Positions 1-8,599 of a stretch of 64,000 bases of DNA are shown piece after piece (the first letter of the stretch is position 1; the number at the start of each line of letters is the position of its first letter). The position numbers and the translations under genes are program-made. The notes under the pieces were generated by a model, which was not told where the DNA came from, searched no databases, and worked only from the letters and a program-made list of their open reading frames with translations. This DNA is from Kutzneria sp. CA-103260. GTDB taxonomy: Bacteria > Actinomycetota > Actinomycetes > Mycobacteriales > Pseudonocardiaceae. The DNA lies in NCBI RefSeq assembly GCF_018263855.1, contig NZ_CP073318.1, positions 9,796,001-9,860,000 on the forward strand. Reading direction: 5' to 3'.

Positions 1-366
1 CATGAACGAGTGCCCGAGGCCCTCGGAGATGTAGATGGCGTTGAACTTCTCCGCGTTGAGCTCGACGGCCTCCCACCGGCCGAAGGTGGGCGAGCCGACC
101 CGGATGTCGACGACCACGTCGAGCAGCGCGCCGGCCGGGCAGTAGACGTACTTGGCCTGGCTGGGCGGGACGTCGGCGAAGTGCACGCCGCGGATGGTGC
201 CCCGGCGGGACACGCTGTGGTTGGTCTGGGCCAGCCGCAGCGGGTAGCCGACGGCCTCGACGAACGCCTCCCCCTGGAACGGCGCGGCGAACATACCCCG
301 GTGATCGGGAAAGGCCGGCGGGGTGAACTCCCAAGAACCTGCGATGTCGAGCTCGCGAACCTGCAT
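1..366 (-). CDS. rmlC: dTDP-4-dehydrorhamnose 3,5-epimerase family protein (3' end cut by window)
   Basis: The visible 122 codons read from an ATG at 366 and run off the left edge, so the C-terminal part is missing. The protein shows the RmlC cupin pattern: IRGVHF followed by QAKYVYCPAG, DVVVDIRVGSPTFGRW and YISEGLGHSF, which in the family build the barrel and carry the catalytic His. RmlC enzymes epimerise dTDP-4-keto-6-deoxyglucose in deoxysugar synthesis. A 5-epimerase acting on an amino-deoxysugar would look the same over this stretch. The gene is divergent from malic enzyme, with a 295 bp gap between them. No other deoxysugar gene is visible in the window. Confidence 0.85.
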   Translation of the reverse strand, partial: MQVRELDIAGSWEFTPPAFPDHRGMFAAPFQGEAFVEAVGYPLRLAQTNHSVSRRGTIRGVHFADVPPSQAKYVYCPAGALLDVVVDIRVGSPTFGRWEAVELNAEKFNAIYISEGLGHSFM

Positions 367-417
367 GGTGGGCCAGGTTAGTCGCTTGACCGATCGTGAA
401 CCGAACTGCCTGCGAAA

Positions 418-431
418 ACTGACCGGTCAGT
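418..431. promoter_or_regulatory. 14-bp perfect palindrome in the rmlC/malic enzyme gap
   Basis: ACTGACCGGTCAGT is a perfect palindrome lying about 50 bp upstream of the epimerase start and 230 bp upstream of malic enzyme. Its form resembles operators of TetR-type regulators, which is inference. The remaining 367-661 sequence is lower in GC and holds no gene I can support. Confidence 0.35.
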
Positions 432-661
432 GCAACAATTCGTACGGACGTCTTGGTAAACCGCCTCTGAGCTGCGCAAAGAATGTGATCCCCGCCGCAG
501 ACAGACCGGTGATCGGCTGTCACACTGTGCCAACCCCAGCGTCGCTTCGACCATGGTTTCGATACCCGGAACGCGAGTGGTCGACCGACTGCAAGGCGTG
601 CAGTGACCGACGCGACAGCGCCGGTCGCGACACACGCGCCCGCCACAATGCCGTGTCACAG

Positions 662-1852
662 ATGAGGGACGCCGTGACCGCTGTGAACGAATCCGCCGCC
701 GAACTGACCGACACCGAGATATTCGCCGCCCATGAGGGCGGCAAGCTGGGCACCGACGTGACGGCCCCGCTGGCCGACCCGAAGGCGCTCTCGATCGCCT
801 ACACACCCGGGGTGGCGCGCGTGAGCCGCGCCATCGCCGAGGACCCCGCGCTCGCCGCCCGGTACACCTGGGCCCACCGCCTGGTCGCGGTGGTCAGCGA
901 CGGGACCGCGGTACTGGGCCTCGGCGACATCGGTCCGAGCGCGTCGCTGCCCGTCATGGAGGGCAAGTCCGCCCTGTTCAAGAAGTTCGGCGGACTGGAC
1001 TCCATCCCGCTGGTGCTGAGCACCACGAACGTCGACGAGATCGTGGAGACGCTGGTCCGCCTGCGCCCGTCGTTCGGCGCGGTGAACCTGGAGGACATCT
1101 CCGCCCCGCGCTGCTTCGAGCTCGAGGCCAAGCTGATCGAGGCGCTGGACTGCCCGGTCATGCACGACGACCAGCACGGCACCGCGATCGTGGTGCTGGC
1201 CGCGCTGCGCGGCGCCACCACCGTGCTCGACCGCAACCCCGCGGACCTGCGCGTGGTCGTGGCCGGCGCCGGCGCGTCCGGCGTGGCCTGCGCGAACATC
1301 CTGCTGGCCGGCGGTGTGGGCGAGGTGACGGTGCTCGACTCGCGCGGCATCGTGCACGCCGACCGGGACGACCTGAACCCGGTCAAGCGCGAGCTGGCCG
1401 GCCGCACCAACGGCTCCGGCCTGCGCGGCGGCGTCGCCGAGGCGCTGCGCGACGCGGACGTGTTCCTGGGCCTGTCCGGCTCGACGGTGCCGGAGGAGCT
1501 GATCGCGACCATGGCGCCGAAGGGCATCGTGTTCGCGCTGTCCAACCCGGACCCGGAGATCCACCCGGCCGTCGCCGCCCGGCACGCCGCGGTGGTGGCC
1601 ACCGGCCGCAGCGACTTCCCCAACCAGATCAACAACGTGCTGGCCTTCCCGGGTGTGTTCCGGGGCGCGCTGGACTCGGGGGCCCGCCGGATCACCGAGA
1701 ACATGAAGCTGGCCGCGGCCGAGGCGATCTTCCAGGTCGCCACGGACGAGCTGGCGGCGGACCGGATCGTGCCCAGTGCGCTGGACCCGAGGGTGTCCGT
1801 CGAGGTCGCGCGGGCGGTCGCGGCCGCCGCTGCGGCAGATGGAGTAGCGTAA
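662..1852 (+). CDS. NAD(P)-dependent malic enzyme
   Basis: Oxidatively decarboxylates malate to pyruvate, linking the TCA cycle to pyruvate and NAD(P)H. The protein (396 aa from ATG 662) is of the short bacterial type. It carries the N-terminal malic domain (IFAAHEGGKLGT, YTPGVARVS, GDIGPSASLPVMEGK) and a substrate/metal segment HDDQHGTAIV, then an NAD-binding Rossmann fold with VVVAGAGASGVACANIL. The region before 662 lacks the family pattern and is low in GC, so the longer open frame is not coding. GTG 674, four bases after GAGGGA, is an equally plausible start. The gene is monocistronic and followed by a terminator. Confidence 0.93.
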   Translation: MRDAVTAVNESAAELTDTEIFAAHEGGKLGTDVTAPLADPKALSIAYTPGVARVSRAIAEDPALAARYTWAHRLVAVVSDGTAVLGLGDIGPSASLPVMEGKSALFKKFGGLDSIPLVLSTTNVDEIVETLVRLRPSFGAVNLEDISAPRCFELEAKLIEALDCPVMHDDQHGTAIVVLAALRGATTVLDRNPADLRVVVAGAGASGVACANILLAGGVGEVTVLDSRGIVHADRDDLNPVKRELAGRTNGSGLRGGVAEALRDADVFLGLSGSTVPEELIATMAPKGIVFALSNPDPEIHPAVAARHAAVVATGRSDFPNQINNVLAFPGVFRGALDSGARRITENMKLAAAEAIFQVATDELAADRIVPSALDPRVSVEVARAVAAAAAADGVA

Positions 1853-1861
1853 GCCGCGGAC

Positions 1862-1894
1862 GCGGACCCGCTCGGTCGGCCGATCCGCTTTTTT
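1862..1894 (+). terminator. Rho-independent terminator after malic enzyme
   Basis: A GCGGA/TCCGC stem enclosing CGG-TCGG-CCG is followed directly by six T residues at 1889-1894, ten bases after the malic enzyme stop. Confidence 0.65.
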
Positions 1895-1973
1895 CATACG
1901 TCGCCAGGATATTGGCGGGGACGGCTGTGAGTTCTGCGGTGGACGCGATACCGTCGCTGGCGTCAGGTGCTCC

Positions 1974-2005
1974 CCGGGGGTGCGTCGCGACCGACGCACC
2001 CCCGG
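1974..2005 (+). other. 14-bp perfect hairpin upstream of the GGDEF-EAL gene
   Basis: CCGGGGGTGCGTCG at 1974-1987 pairs perfectly with 1992-2005 around a CGAC loop. It has no T-run. It lies about 70 bp before the GTG of the GGDEF-EAL gene and could be a second terminator or a structured 5' leader. It does not match any c-di-GMP riboswitch core I know. Confidence 0.5.
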
Positions 2006-2075
2006 CGCACTGTGATGCAGTCGCCGGCTTGGCCCACCAACGCCGCCCCGGTGGCCGACGCGGAAGGGCGGAGCC

Positions 2076-5000
2076 GTGGCTGAGCGCAGCGGGCAGGGGG
2101 GACCACCTGTCTCCCTCGGTGGTGCCCGCAACGCCCGTCGCGGCCCGGTCGAGCTGGGCGGCCTGACCTTGCCCGAGCCGCCGACACTGCGTGTGGACCC
2201 CAAGGGCGTGGTCATGCAGGCCAACGCGTCCGCGGCGGCGATGATCGGCGAACCCGACCCGGACCGCCTCGGCGGTGTGGCCCTGCGCACCCTGCTGCTC
2301 GGCAACGAGCCCGACCTGCGGCTGCGCCGGGTGGACGGCAGCGAGCTGCCGGTCCGTGTGGTGCAGACGCCGGTGCCCGGCACCGGGTTGCACACCGTGG
2401 TCCTGGTCGACGTCTCCGATCTGGCCTCGGCGGCCGCGGAGCTGCGCGAGGAGCAGCGCCGGCTGACCGACGTGCAGCACGTCGCCGGCATCGCGTCCTG
2501 GGAGTTCGACCCGGCGACCGACAAGACGGTGTGGTCGGACAGCCACTACGAGATCCTGGGCATCGAGCGCGGCTCGGTGGAGCCGGGCGCGCAGGCCGTG
2601 CTGGACCTGGTGCACTCCGACGACCTGGAGATGGTCCGCGACTACTGGGCCAACCACCAGTTCTCCGGCGAGCCCATAGACATCGAGTACCGCATCAAGC
2701 GGCCCGACGGCGACGTGCGCTGGCTGCGCGGCGAGGCCCGGTCGACGGTCGGCGCGGACGGGCGGCTGGGCCTGGTCACCGGCTACATCCGGGACATCAC
2801 CGAGCTGAAGACCAGCAACACCGAGCTGGCCCACGAGCGGGCCCGGCTGGTCGAGGCCCAGCGGATCGCCCGCATCGGCAGCTGGACGCTGGACGTGCAG
2901 ACCGGCTCCACCTACCGCAGCGAGGTGCTGCGGGAGATGTACGAGCAGCTCGGCGGCTCCGGCTCGGACGAGAGCTTCATGCCGGGCGTGCACCCGGACG
3001 ACCAGCAGCTGGTCGCCGAGATGATCGAGAAGCTGCGCACCGCCCAGACCGACGAGCCGCTGGAGGTGGAGCTGCGCGACTCCGCCGACCGGGTGTACAT
3101 CTGTCGCGCCCGGGCCCAGCTGTCGGCCAACGGCAAGGTGGAGCAGCTGCTGGGCACCATCCAGGACGTGACCGAGCAGCGGGCGCTGGAGCGGGACCTG
3201 CGCGACGAGCGCCGCCGGCTGTCCGACGCGCAGCGGGTGGCCAGCCTGGGCACCTGGGAGTGGAACACCGCCACCGACGACTGCGTCTGGTCCGGCATGA
3301 TGTGCGAGCTGCTGGGCGTGGACGACCAGGAGCGCGCCACCTACCAGCGCTACATGAGCCTCGTGCACCCCGAGGACCGCGGCTGGGTGGACGAGCTGTG
3401 GCAGCAGCTGGCCGTCAATCGCGAACCGGTGGAGTGCGAGCACCGGATCATCCGTCCGGACGGCGCGGTGCGGGTGCTGCGCTGCCACGGCGCGTCGGTG
3501 CAGGGCACTGGCCCGGTGCTGGTCGGCACCGCGCAGGACGTCACCGCGCAGCGCACCGCCGAGGCCCGGATGAAGCTGTCCAGCCAGCGCTTCACCGACC
3601 TGGTCGCGGTGACGCCGGTCGGCATCGGCCTGTTCGACGAGGCCGAACGGCTGGTCGACGCCAACGACGCGCTGTGCGACCTGCTGGGCATCGACCTGGA
3701 ACAGCTGCGCGGCATGACCGCGACCAGCATCACCCACCCCGACGAGCCGGTCGGCTGGCTGTCCTCGGCGGCTCGCCTGACGGCCGAGCGCGAGGGCGGA
3801 TTCAAGGTGCCGCAACGCATCCTGCTCCGTCCGGACGGCGAGCTGGTGTACTGCGAGCTGCACATCGCGATCTCCGTGCAGGACGACGGCCGGCGGTTCT
3901 GGCTGGTGGTGTTCCAGGACATCACCGAGCGCCGCCGGGTCGCGGAAGCTCTGCGGCACCAGGCCAACCACGACGAGCTGACCGGGCTGCCCAACCGGGC
4001 CGCGGTCAAGGAGACGCTGTCCCGGCTGCTGGCCGGCGAGCACGCCGACAAGATCGCCGTGCTGTTCTGCGACATCGACAACTTCAAGCGGGTCAACGAC
4101 TCGCTCGGCCACGACGCGGGCGACGAGCTGCTGGTGGCGCTGGCCCGGCGGCTGGAGGGCGGGCTCCCGGCCGGCTGCACGGCGGCCCGGATGTCCGGCG
4201 ACGAGTACGTGATCATCTGCGACGACATCGACGCGGCCGGCGGTGTGGACGCGCTCGGCACCCGGGTGGCCAGCCTGCTGCGGGCGGCGGTGCCGGTGCA
4301 CGGGCAGCTGGTGCGGGTGTCGGCCTCGATCGGCGCGGCGGTGCCCAACGGCTCTCGGTCCACCGGCGTCGACCTGCTGCGCTTCGCCGACGCCGCGATG
4401 TTCGAGGCCAAACGACGGGGTGCCGGGCGGGTGTCGCTGGCCTCGGCGGCGCTGATCGCCTCGGCCGACCGGCAGGTGCACCTGGAGGGCCAGCTGCGTG
4501 AGGCGCTGGCCAAGGACGGGCTGACGCTGCACTTCCAGCCGGTGGTGGGCGTGGACGGCACCGTGCAGACAGCGGAGGCGCTGGTCCGCTGGCCGCATCC
4601 GGACCGCGGGCTGCTGGCCCCGGACGCGTTCCTGCCGGTGGCCGAGCAGGGCGACATGATGCGTGAGCTGGACCGGTGGGTGCTGCGCACGGCGTTGCGG
4701 GAAGCGGCTTCCTGGCCGGTTCCGAACGGCAAGCCGGTCGCGGTCGCTGTAAACCTTTCCGGGCTTGTTCCAGGCGACCCCGACTTCGTGGACGCGGTGT
4801 CCAATGCCGTGGCCGAGTCCGGCATCGCCTGGGACCGGGTGGTGCTGGAGCTGGTCGAGACGGCCCTGGTCGACCTGCCGTGCAAGACCATGCAGCAGAT
4901 GGACATCCTGGTGGAGAAGGGCGTCCGGTTCGCCGTGGACGACTTCGGCACCGGCTACTCCTCGCTGGCCCGGCTCAAGGACCTGCCGGCGCAGATCATC

Positions 5001-5258
5001 AAGGTCGACCGGCGGTTCGTGTCCGGCGTCGGCAGCGACCCGTCCGACTTCGCGGTGGCCCGCGCGGTGGTGGACATGGCCCGGGCGATGGGCCGCAGCT
5101 GCGTCGCCGAGGGCGTGGAGACCGCGACCCAGTTCCACGTGCTGCACGGCGTCGGCGTCGACGCCTACCAGGGCTGGCTGTTCTCCCGCCCGGTGCCGCC
5201 CCGCGAATTCCGGGCGGTCCTGGCCCTGGGCCCGCTCCACGTCCCCCGCGCCGGCTGA
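2076..5258 (+). CDS. Multi-PAS sensor with GGDEF and EAL domains (c-di-GMP turnover)
   Basis: A soluble protein of 1060 aa with no membrane segment. Five PAS-like modules can be seen, at about residues 30-105, 125-235, 250-365, 375-485 and 495-625. A GGDEF domain (about 630-790) and an EAL domain (about 800-1055) follow. The cyclase signature reads SGDEY at 707-711 instead of GGDEF. The phosphodiesterase half keeps E834-A-L, the NLSG asparagine, DDFGTGYSS from D955, the KVD lysine and AEGVET, so it looks catalytically intact. I infer that the protein degrades c-di-GMP, with the GGDEF half either weakly active or a GTP sensor. GTG 2076 is preceded by GGAG and GAAGG. The ligand of the PAS array cannot be read from sequence. 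Confidence 0.93.
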   Translation: MAERSGQGGPPVSLGGARNARRGPVELGGLTLPEPPTLRVDPKGVVMQANASAAAMIGEPDPDRLGGVALRTLLLGNEPDLRLRRVDGSELPVRVVQTPVPGTGLHTVVLVDVSDLASAAAELREEQRRLTDVQHVAGIASWEFDPATDKTVWSDSHYEILGIERGSVEPGAQAVLDLVHSDDLEMVRDYWANHQFSGEPIDIEYRIKRPDGDVRWLRGEARSTVGADGRLGLVTGYIRDITELKTSNTELAHERARLVEAQRIARIGSWTLDVQTGSTYRSEVLREMYEQLGGSGSDESFMPGVHPDDQQLVAEMIEKLRTAQTDEPLEVELRDSADRVYICRARAQLSANGKVEQLLGTIQDVTEQRALERDLRDERRRLSDAQRVASLGTWEWNTATDDCVWSGMMCELLGVDDQERATYQRYMSLVHPEDRGWVDELWQQLAVNREPVECEHRIIRPDGAVRVLRCHGASVQGTGPVLVGTAQDVTAQRTAEARMKLSSQRFTDLVAVTPVGIGLFDEAERLVDANDALCDLLGIDLEQLRGMTATSITHPDEPVGWLSSAARLTAEREGGFKVPQRILLRPDGELVYCELHIAISVQDDGRRFWLVVFQDITERRRVAEALRHQANHDELTGLPNRAAVKETLSRLLAGEHADKIAVLFCDIDNFKRVNDSLGHDAGDELLVALARRLEGGLPAGCTAARMSGDEYVIICDDIDAAGGVDALGTRVASLLRAAVPVHGQLVRVSASIGAAVPNGSRSTGVDLLRFADAAMFEAKRRGAGRVSLASAALIASADRQVHLEGQLREALAKDGLTLHFQPVVGVDGTVQTAEALVRWPHPDRGLLAPDAFLPVAEQGDMMRELDRWVLRTALREAASWPVPNGKPVAVAVNLSGLVPGDPDFVDAVSNAVAESGIAWDRVVLELVETALVDLPCKTMQQMDILVEKGVRFAVDDFGTGYSSLARLKDLPAQIIKVDRRFVSGVGSDPSDFAVARAVVDMARAMGRSCVAEGVETATQFHVLHGVGVDAYQGWLFSRPVPPREFRAVLALGPLHVPRAG

Positions 5259-5264
5259 ACCCCC

Positions 5265-5282
5265 GCGAGTCCCGCTCTCGGG
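5265..5282. repeat. Single copy of the GCGAGTCCCGCTCTC element
   Basis: These 18 bases are identical to 10214-10231. The copy sits between the converging stops of the GGDEF-EAL and BpsA-like genes and has no inverted partner nearby. Confidence 0.75.
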
Positions 5283-5290
5283 CAACCGAG

Positions 5291-6733
5291 TTACACGTTC
5301 AGGACCGCCTCGATCCGGTGCCGCGGCAGGTCGATCAGCCGCAGGTCGGTCTCGCCGGGGATCCTCGCCGCGACCAGTTCCCTGGCCTCCCGCTTGGTCA
5401 ACGTGCCGCCGGACTCGGCGATCATGGCCTCCCGCAACGCATTGCCGAGCTTGCCGTGCACGCGGTCCAGCAGACCGGCGCCGACGCGGGTGGCGACCAC
5501 GACCGCGTGCTTGCCGTCCGGGGTGCTGCGGTGGAAACGCAGCCGGTACTTGGAAGCGACCACAGTGGACAGTGACTTCTGGCCGCGCTCGTCGCGGACG
5601 TCCGCATGGTTGTTGGGCACCAACACCGACAGCTTCTCGGCGTTGCACGCCAACAGAATCCGCAGCAGCCACGGGCCCGGGTCGGTCGAGGCGTCGACCG
5701 TGAGCGAACGCCCGGAGCTCGGCTCGCTCCAATCCGGTTGCCGCACAGCGGAATCGCCGGTGAAGGCCAGCAGTGCGGACTTGTCCACAGTGGACGTTGA
5801 TTCGATCGACTGTGGACCGTGGGTGTAGATGCCGGTGCGCTGGGCCGCCTTGCGGCCGCGGCTGGTCGCCTGACACACGTAGAGGTCGGCGGCGCTGCCG
5901 ATGGCCTGTGCCCCGTCGAACCGGTGGAAACCCGGCAGGATCGCCTCGAAGGCAAGCCCGATGCCGAGCAGTTCCTGCTGCACCTTCTGGCCCAGCGCGG
6001 GCGTCCGGTCGCTGAAGCCGTAGGCCAGCAGCAGGCGGCCCGATCCGGTGTCGCGCAGCGCCTCCACGCCGCGGCCGGCGAACAACGCCATGCCTTCGGG
6101 CGTGTAGGGCGGATCGCTGAACACCAGGTCTGACGATTCGGTGACGGCCGGCGGCAGCCCGAAGCGCAGATCCGCGTGCAGGCAGCGGATGTTCAGCCCG
6201 CGCTCGCGGGCGCGGTTGTCGATGTGGGCCAGCACGCGGTCGTCCAGGTCGACCACGATCACCGTCACGTCCGGGTTGACCGCGGCCACCGCCAACGAGG
6301 TCAGGTCGTGGTCGCCGAGGCACAGCACGGTACGTCCGGACAGTTCATACTGCTCGTTCAGCCAACTCGCCCGCCGCGCCACCGTCTCCGGGGTGGCCTG
6401 CACGTGGTCGAGGGCGGCCAGCGGCGGCGGCACGGTGTCCACATCGGAACGGATCAGCGCCAGATCCGGCTGCCTGTGCTGGGGAACGGCGAAAGCCTCG
6501 GTGTACGAGGCGACGGCGTCGGCGCGGATCTCATATGTGTCACGGTTTCGCACCAGGTCACCGTCCAGCGCGGACAGCAACTCCTCGACCCCGCGCCGTG
6601 GCACGGCCGACTCGCGAACCAGTTCGGCCAGCGTGTGCGGGCCGCCGCACAGCAGGCTGATCACGCGGCGTGCCGGTTCGGTGCGCGCTCCGTGGCCGGA
6701 AATCAGCGCGCGGGCCTGGTCCAGTGGGGTCAC
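5291..6733 (-). CDS. BpsA-family (branched polyamine synthase-like) enzyme
   Basis: Resembles N4-bis(aminopropyl)spermidine synthase, which transfers aminopropyl groups from decarboxylated SAM to polyamines. The N-terminus (about 1-80) is a winged-helix-like region, the usual BpsA arrangement. The Rossmann core starts with VLCLGDHDLTS (G140-D-H-D) and contains VDLDD and the family tetrad D207-P-P-Y-T. At 480 aa it is longer than the roughly 350 aa archaeal and Thermus enzymes, because of about 130 extra C-terminal residues that I do not recognise. Branched polyamines are best known from thermophiles, so the substrate here is uncertain; another SAM-derived transfer is possible. It is divergent from the osmoprotectant importer across 103 bp. 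No Shine-Dalgarno site is obvious at GTG 6733. Confidence 0.75.
   Translation of the reverse strand: MTPLDQARALISGHGARTEPARRVISLLCGGPHTLAELVRESAVPRRGVEELLSALDGDLVRNRDTYEIRADAVASYTEAFAVPQHRQPDLALIRSDVDTVPPPLAALDHVQATPETVARRASWLNEQYELSGRTVLCLGDHDLTSLAVAAVNPDVTVIVVDLDDRVLAHIDNRARERGLNIRCLHADLRFGLPPAVTESSDLVFSDPPYTPEGMALFAGRGVEALRDTGSGRLLLAYGFSDRTPALGQKVQQELLGIGLAFEAILPGFHRFDGAQAIGSAADLYVCQATSRGRKAAQRTGIYTHGPQSIESTSTVDKSALLAFTGDSAVRQPDWSEPSSGRSLTVDASTDPGPWLLRILLACNAEKLSVLVPNNHADVRDERGQKSLSTVVASKYRLRFHRSTPDGKHAVVVATRVGAGLLDRVHGKLGNALREAMIAESGGTLTKREARELVAARIPGETDLRLIDLPRHRIEAVLNV
5783..5795. repeat. Palindrome GTCCA-CAG-TGGAC
   Basis: One of five exact GTCCA-N3-TGGAC palindromes in the window, here inside the BpsA-like gene. 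Confidence 0.6.
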
Positions 6734-6836
6734 AATCGGGTAAGCCTACTGGTTCGCACATATTGGAACGGAGTGCCGTTGTCAGTGGCAGCGTCTACTG
6801 TCGTGCGCACTACCGCGACGACCGGAGGGATCTCGG

Positions 6837-7961
6837 GTGATCGAGTTCCAGGCCGTGACCAAGCGGTTCGATGACGGCACCGTCGCCGTCGACGAACTGG
6901 ACCTGACCGTGGATCCTGGCCGGATCACGGTGTTCGTCGGACCATCGGGCTGCGGCAAGACGACCTCCCTGCGCATGATCAACCGCATGATCGAGGCCAC
7001 CTCGGGCTCGATCCTGGTCGACGGCAAGGACGTGCGCCAGTCGGACCCGCCGCTGCTGCGGCAGGGCATCGGCTACGTGATCCAACAGGCCGGCCTGTTC
7101 CCGCACCGGACCGTGCTGGACAACATCGCCACCGTGCCGCTGCTGGCCGGCTGGAACCGGGCCAAGGCCCGCAAGCGGGCCGAGGAGCTGCTGGAGACGG
7201 TGGGCCTGCCGGCCGCCATGGGCCGCCGCTATCCGGCGCAGCTGTCCGGCGGCCAGCAGCAGCGCGTGGGCGTGGCCCGCGCGCTCGCCGTGGACCCGCC
7301 GATCCTGCTGATGGACGAGCCGTTCAGCGCGGTCGACCCGGTGGTCCGCGAGGGCCTGCAGGACGAGCTGCTGCGACTGCAGGGCGAACTGGACAAGACG
7401 ATCGTCTTCGTCACTCACGACATCGACGAGGCGATCAAGCTGGGTGACAAGGTCGCGGTGTTCCGCACCGGCGGCATCCTGGCCCAGTACGACACGCCCG
7501 CCGAGCTGCTGGCCCGGCCGGCCGACGAGTTCGTGGCCAACTTCGTCGGCCGCGACCGCGGCTACCGGGCGCTGGGCTTCCTGGCCGCGTCCGGGCTGGG
7601 CATCGGCGAGCTGTCCGGCGTTCGCCTCGGCGCCACCGTCGCGCAGGCGCGGGCGGCGCTGCGGGACGGCTGGGTCGTCGTCGTGGACGAGCGAAACCAC
7701 CCGTGCGGCTGGCTTTCCGCCGATCATCTGTCCAGTGTGGACGATTCGGCGGCGGTGGCCGCGGATCTGGTGCTGGCCGGCGGTTCCCTCTACGACACCG
7801 AGCACGGCTCGCTGCGCAGCGCCCTGGACGCGGCGCTCAGCTCGCCGTCGGCGCTGGGCGTCGCGGTCGACGCCGACGGCGCGCTGGTCGGCTCGGTCAC
7901 CGCCGACGAGGTGCTGCGGGCGCTGGCGGCGGCGCGCACCGCCGGCGAGGTCCCGCAATGA
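6837..7961 (+). CDS. Osmoprotectant/glycine betaine ABC importer, ATP-binding protein with CBS domains
   Basis: The 374-residue ATPase drives uptake of a quaternary-ammonium solute such as glycine betaine, choline or carnitine. It shows Walker A GPSGCGKTT, Q-loop IQQAGLFPH, signature LSGGQQQR, Walker B ILLMDEP and switch VTHD. After about residue 245 come two weak CBS-like repeats, the C-terminal feature that senses ionic strength in OpuA/ProV-type ATPases. GTG 6837 has GGAGG eight bases upstream. It heads an operon of four genes with 4-bp ATGA overlaps to the first permease and, later, the binding protein. The order ATPase-permease-permease-binding protein matches OpuC-like systems with two short permeases. 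Confidence 0.92.
   Translation: MIEFQAVTKRFDDGTVAVDELDLTVDPGRITVFVGPSGCGKTTSLRMINRMIEATSGSILVDGKDVRQSDPPLLRQGIGYVIQQAGLFPHRTVLDNIATVPLLAGWNRAKARKRAEELLETVGLPAAMGRRYPAQLSGGQQQRVGVARALAVDPPILLMDEPFSAVDPVVREGLQDELLRLQGELDKTIVFVTHDIDEAIKLGDKVAVFRTGGILAQYDTPAELLARPADEFVANFVGRDRGYRALGFLAASGLGIGELSGVRLGATVAQARAALRDGWVVVVDERNHPCGWLSADHLSSVDDSAAVAADLVLAGGSLYDTEHGSLRSALDAALSSPSALGVAVDADGALVGSVTADEVLRALAAARTAGEVPQ
7730..7742. repeat. Palindrome GTCCA-GTG-TGGAC
   Basis: A second exact GTCCA-N3-TGGAC copy, inside the CBS-coding part of the osmoprotectant ATPase. Confidence 0.6.
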
Positions 7962-8596
7962 CGTGGGTGTTCGACCACCTGGGGTTGCTCGGCGACCTCA
8001 CGGTGACGCACGTCTACCTGTCGGTGCTGCCGGTGGTGATCGGCCTGATCATCGCCATTCCGCTGGGCTGGGCGGCCAGCCGGTGGCGGCCGGCGCGGGC
8101 CGTGCTGCTCACCGTGAGCGGCCTGCTCTACACCATCCCGTCGCTGGCGCTGATCGTCATCCTGCCCGCGCTGATCAGCACCAAGACGCTGGACCCGATC
8201 AACGTGATCATCACGCTCAGCGTGTACACGGTGGCGCTGCTGGTCCGCTCCATCGCCGACGCGCTGTCCGCGGTGCCGCCGACGATCGTCGCCGCCGCCA
8301 CCGCGATCGGCTACCGGCCGGTCCGGCGCTTCGTCGGGGTGGAGTTCCCGCTGGCCATCCCGGTCGTCGTGGCCGGCCTGCGGGTCGCCATGGTGTCCAA
8401 CATCAGCCTGGTCAGCGTGGGCGCGCTGATCGGCATCGCCGGCTACGGGCAGCTGTTCACCGAGGGCTTCCAGCGCCAGATCGTCACCGAGATCGTCGCC
8501 GGCATCATCGCGACGCTGGTGCTGGCCCTGGTCGCGGACGTGCTCCTGCAGCTGATCGGGCGGCTCGTGACGCCGTGGACCAGGGTGGGGAGGTAG
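7958..8596 (+). CDS. Osmoprotectant ABC importer, permease 1
   Basis: A 212-residue integral membrane protein of the ProW/OpuCB type with about five to six hydrophobic helices. It carries the cytoplasmic coupling segment around AATAIGYRPVRRFVGVEFPLA, which contacts the ATPase. Its ATG overlaps the ATPase stop (ATGA), so the two are translationally coupled. It forms a heteromeric channel with the permease starting at 8600. Solute specificity cannot be told from the permease. Confidence 0.92.
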   Translation: MTWVFDHLGLLGDLTVTHVYLSVLPVVIGLIIAIPLGWAASRWRPARAVLLTVSGLLYTIPSLALIVILPALISTKTLDPINVIITLSVYTVALLVRSIADALSAVPPTIVAAATAIGYRPVRRFVGVEFPLAIPVVVAGLRVAMVSNISLVSVGALIGIAGYGQLFTEGFQRQIVTEIVAGIIATLVLALVADVLLQLIGRLVTPWTRVGR

Positions 8597-8599
8597 GCC

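Noticed and set aside
1692..6323. Very long open frame on the minus strand opposite malic enzyme and the GGDEF-EAL gene
   Set aside because: It is the shadow of high-GC codon bias: composition is His/Arg/Gly-rich and no family pattern appears, while the opposite frame is clearly coding.
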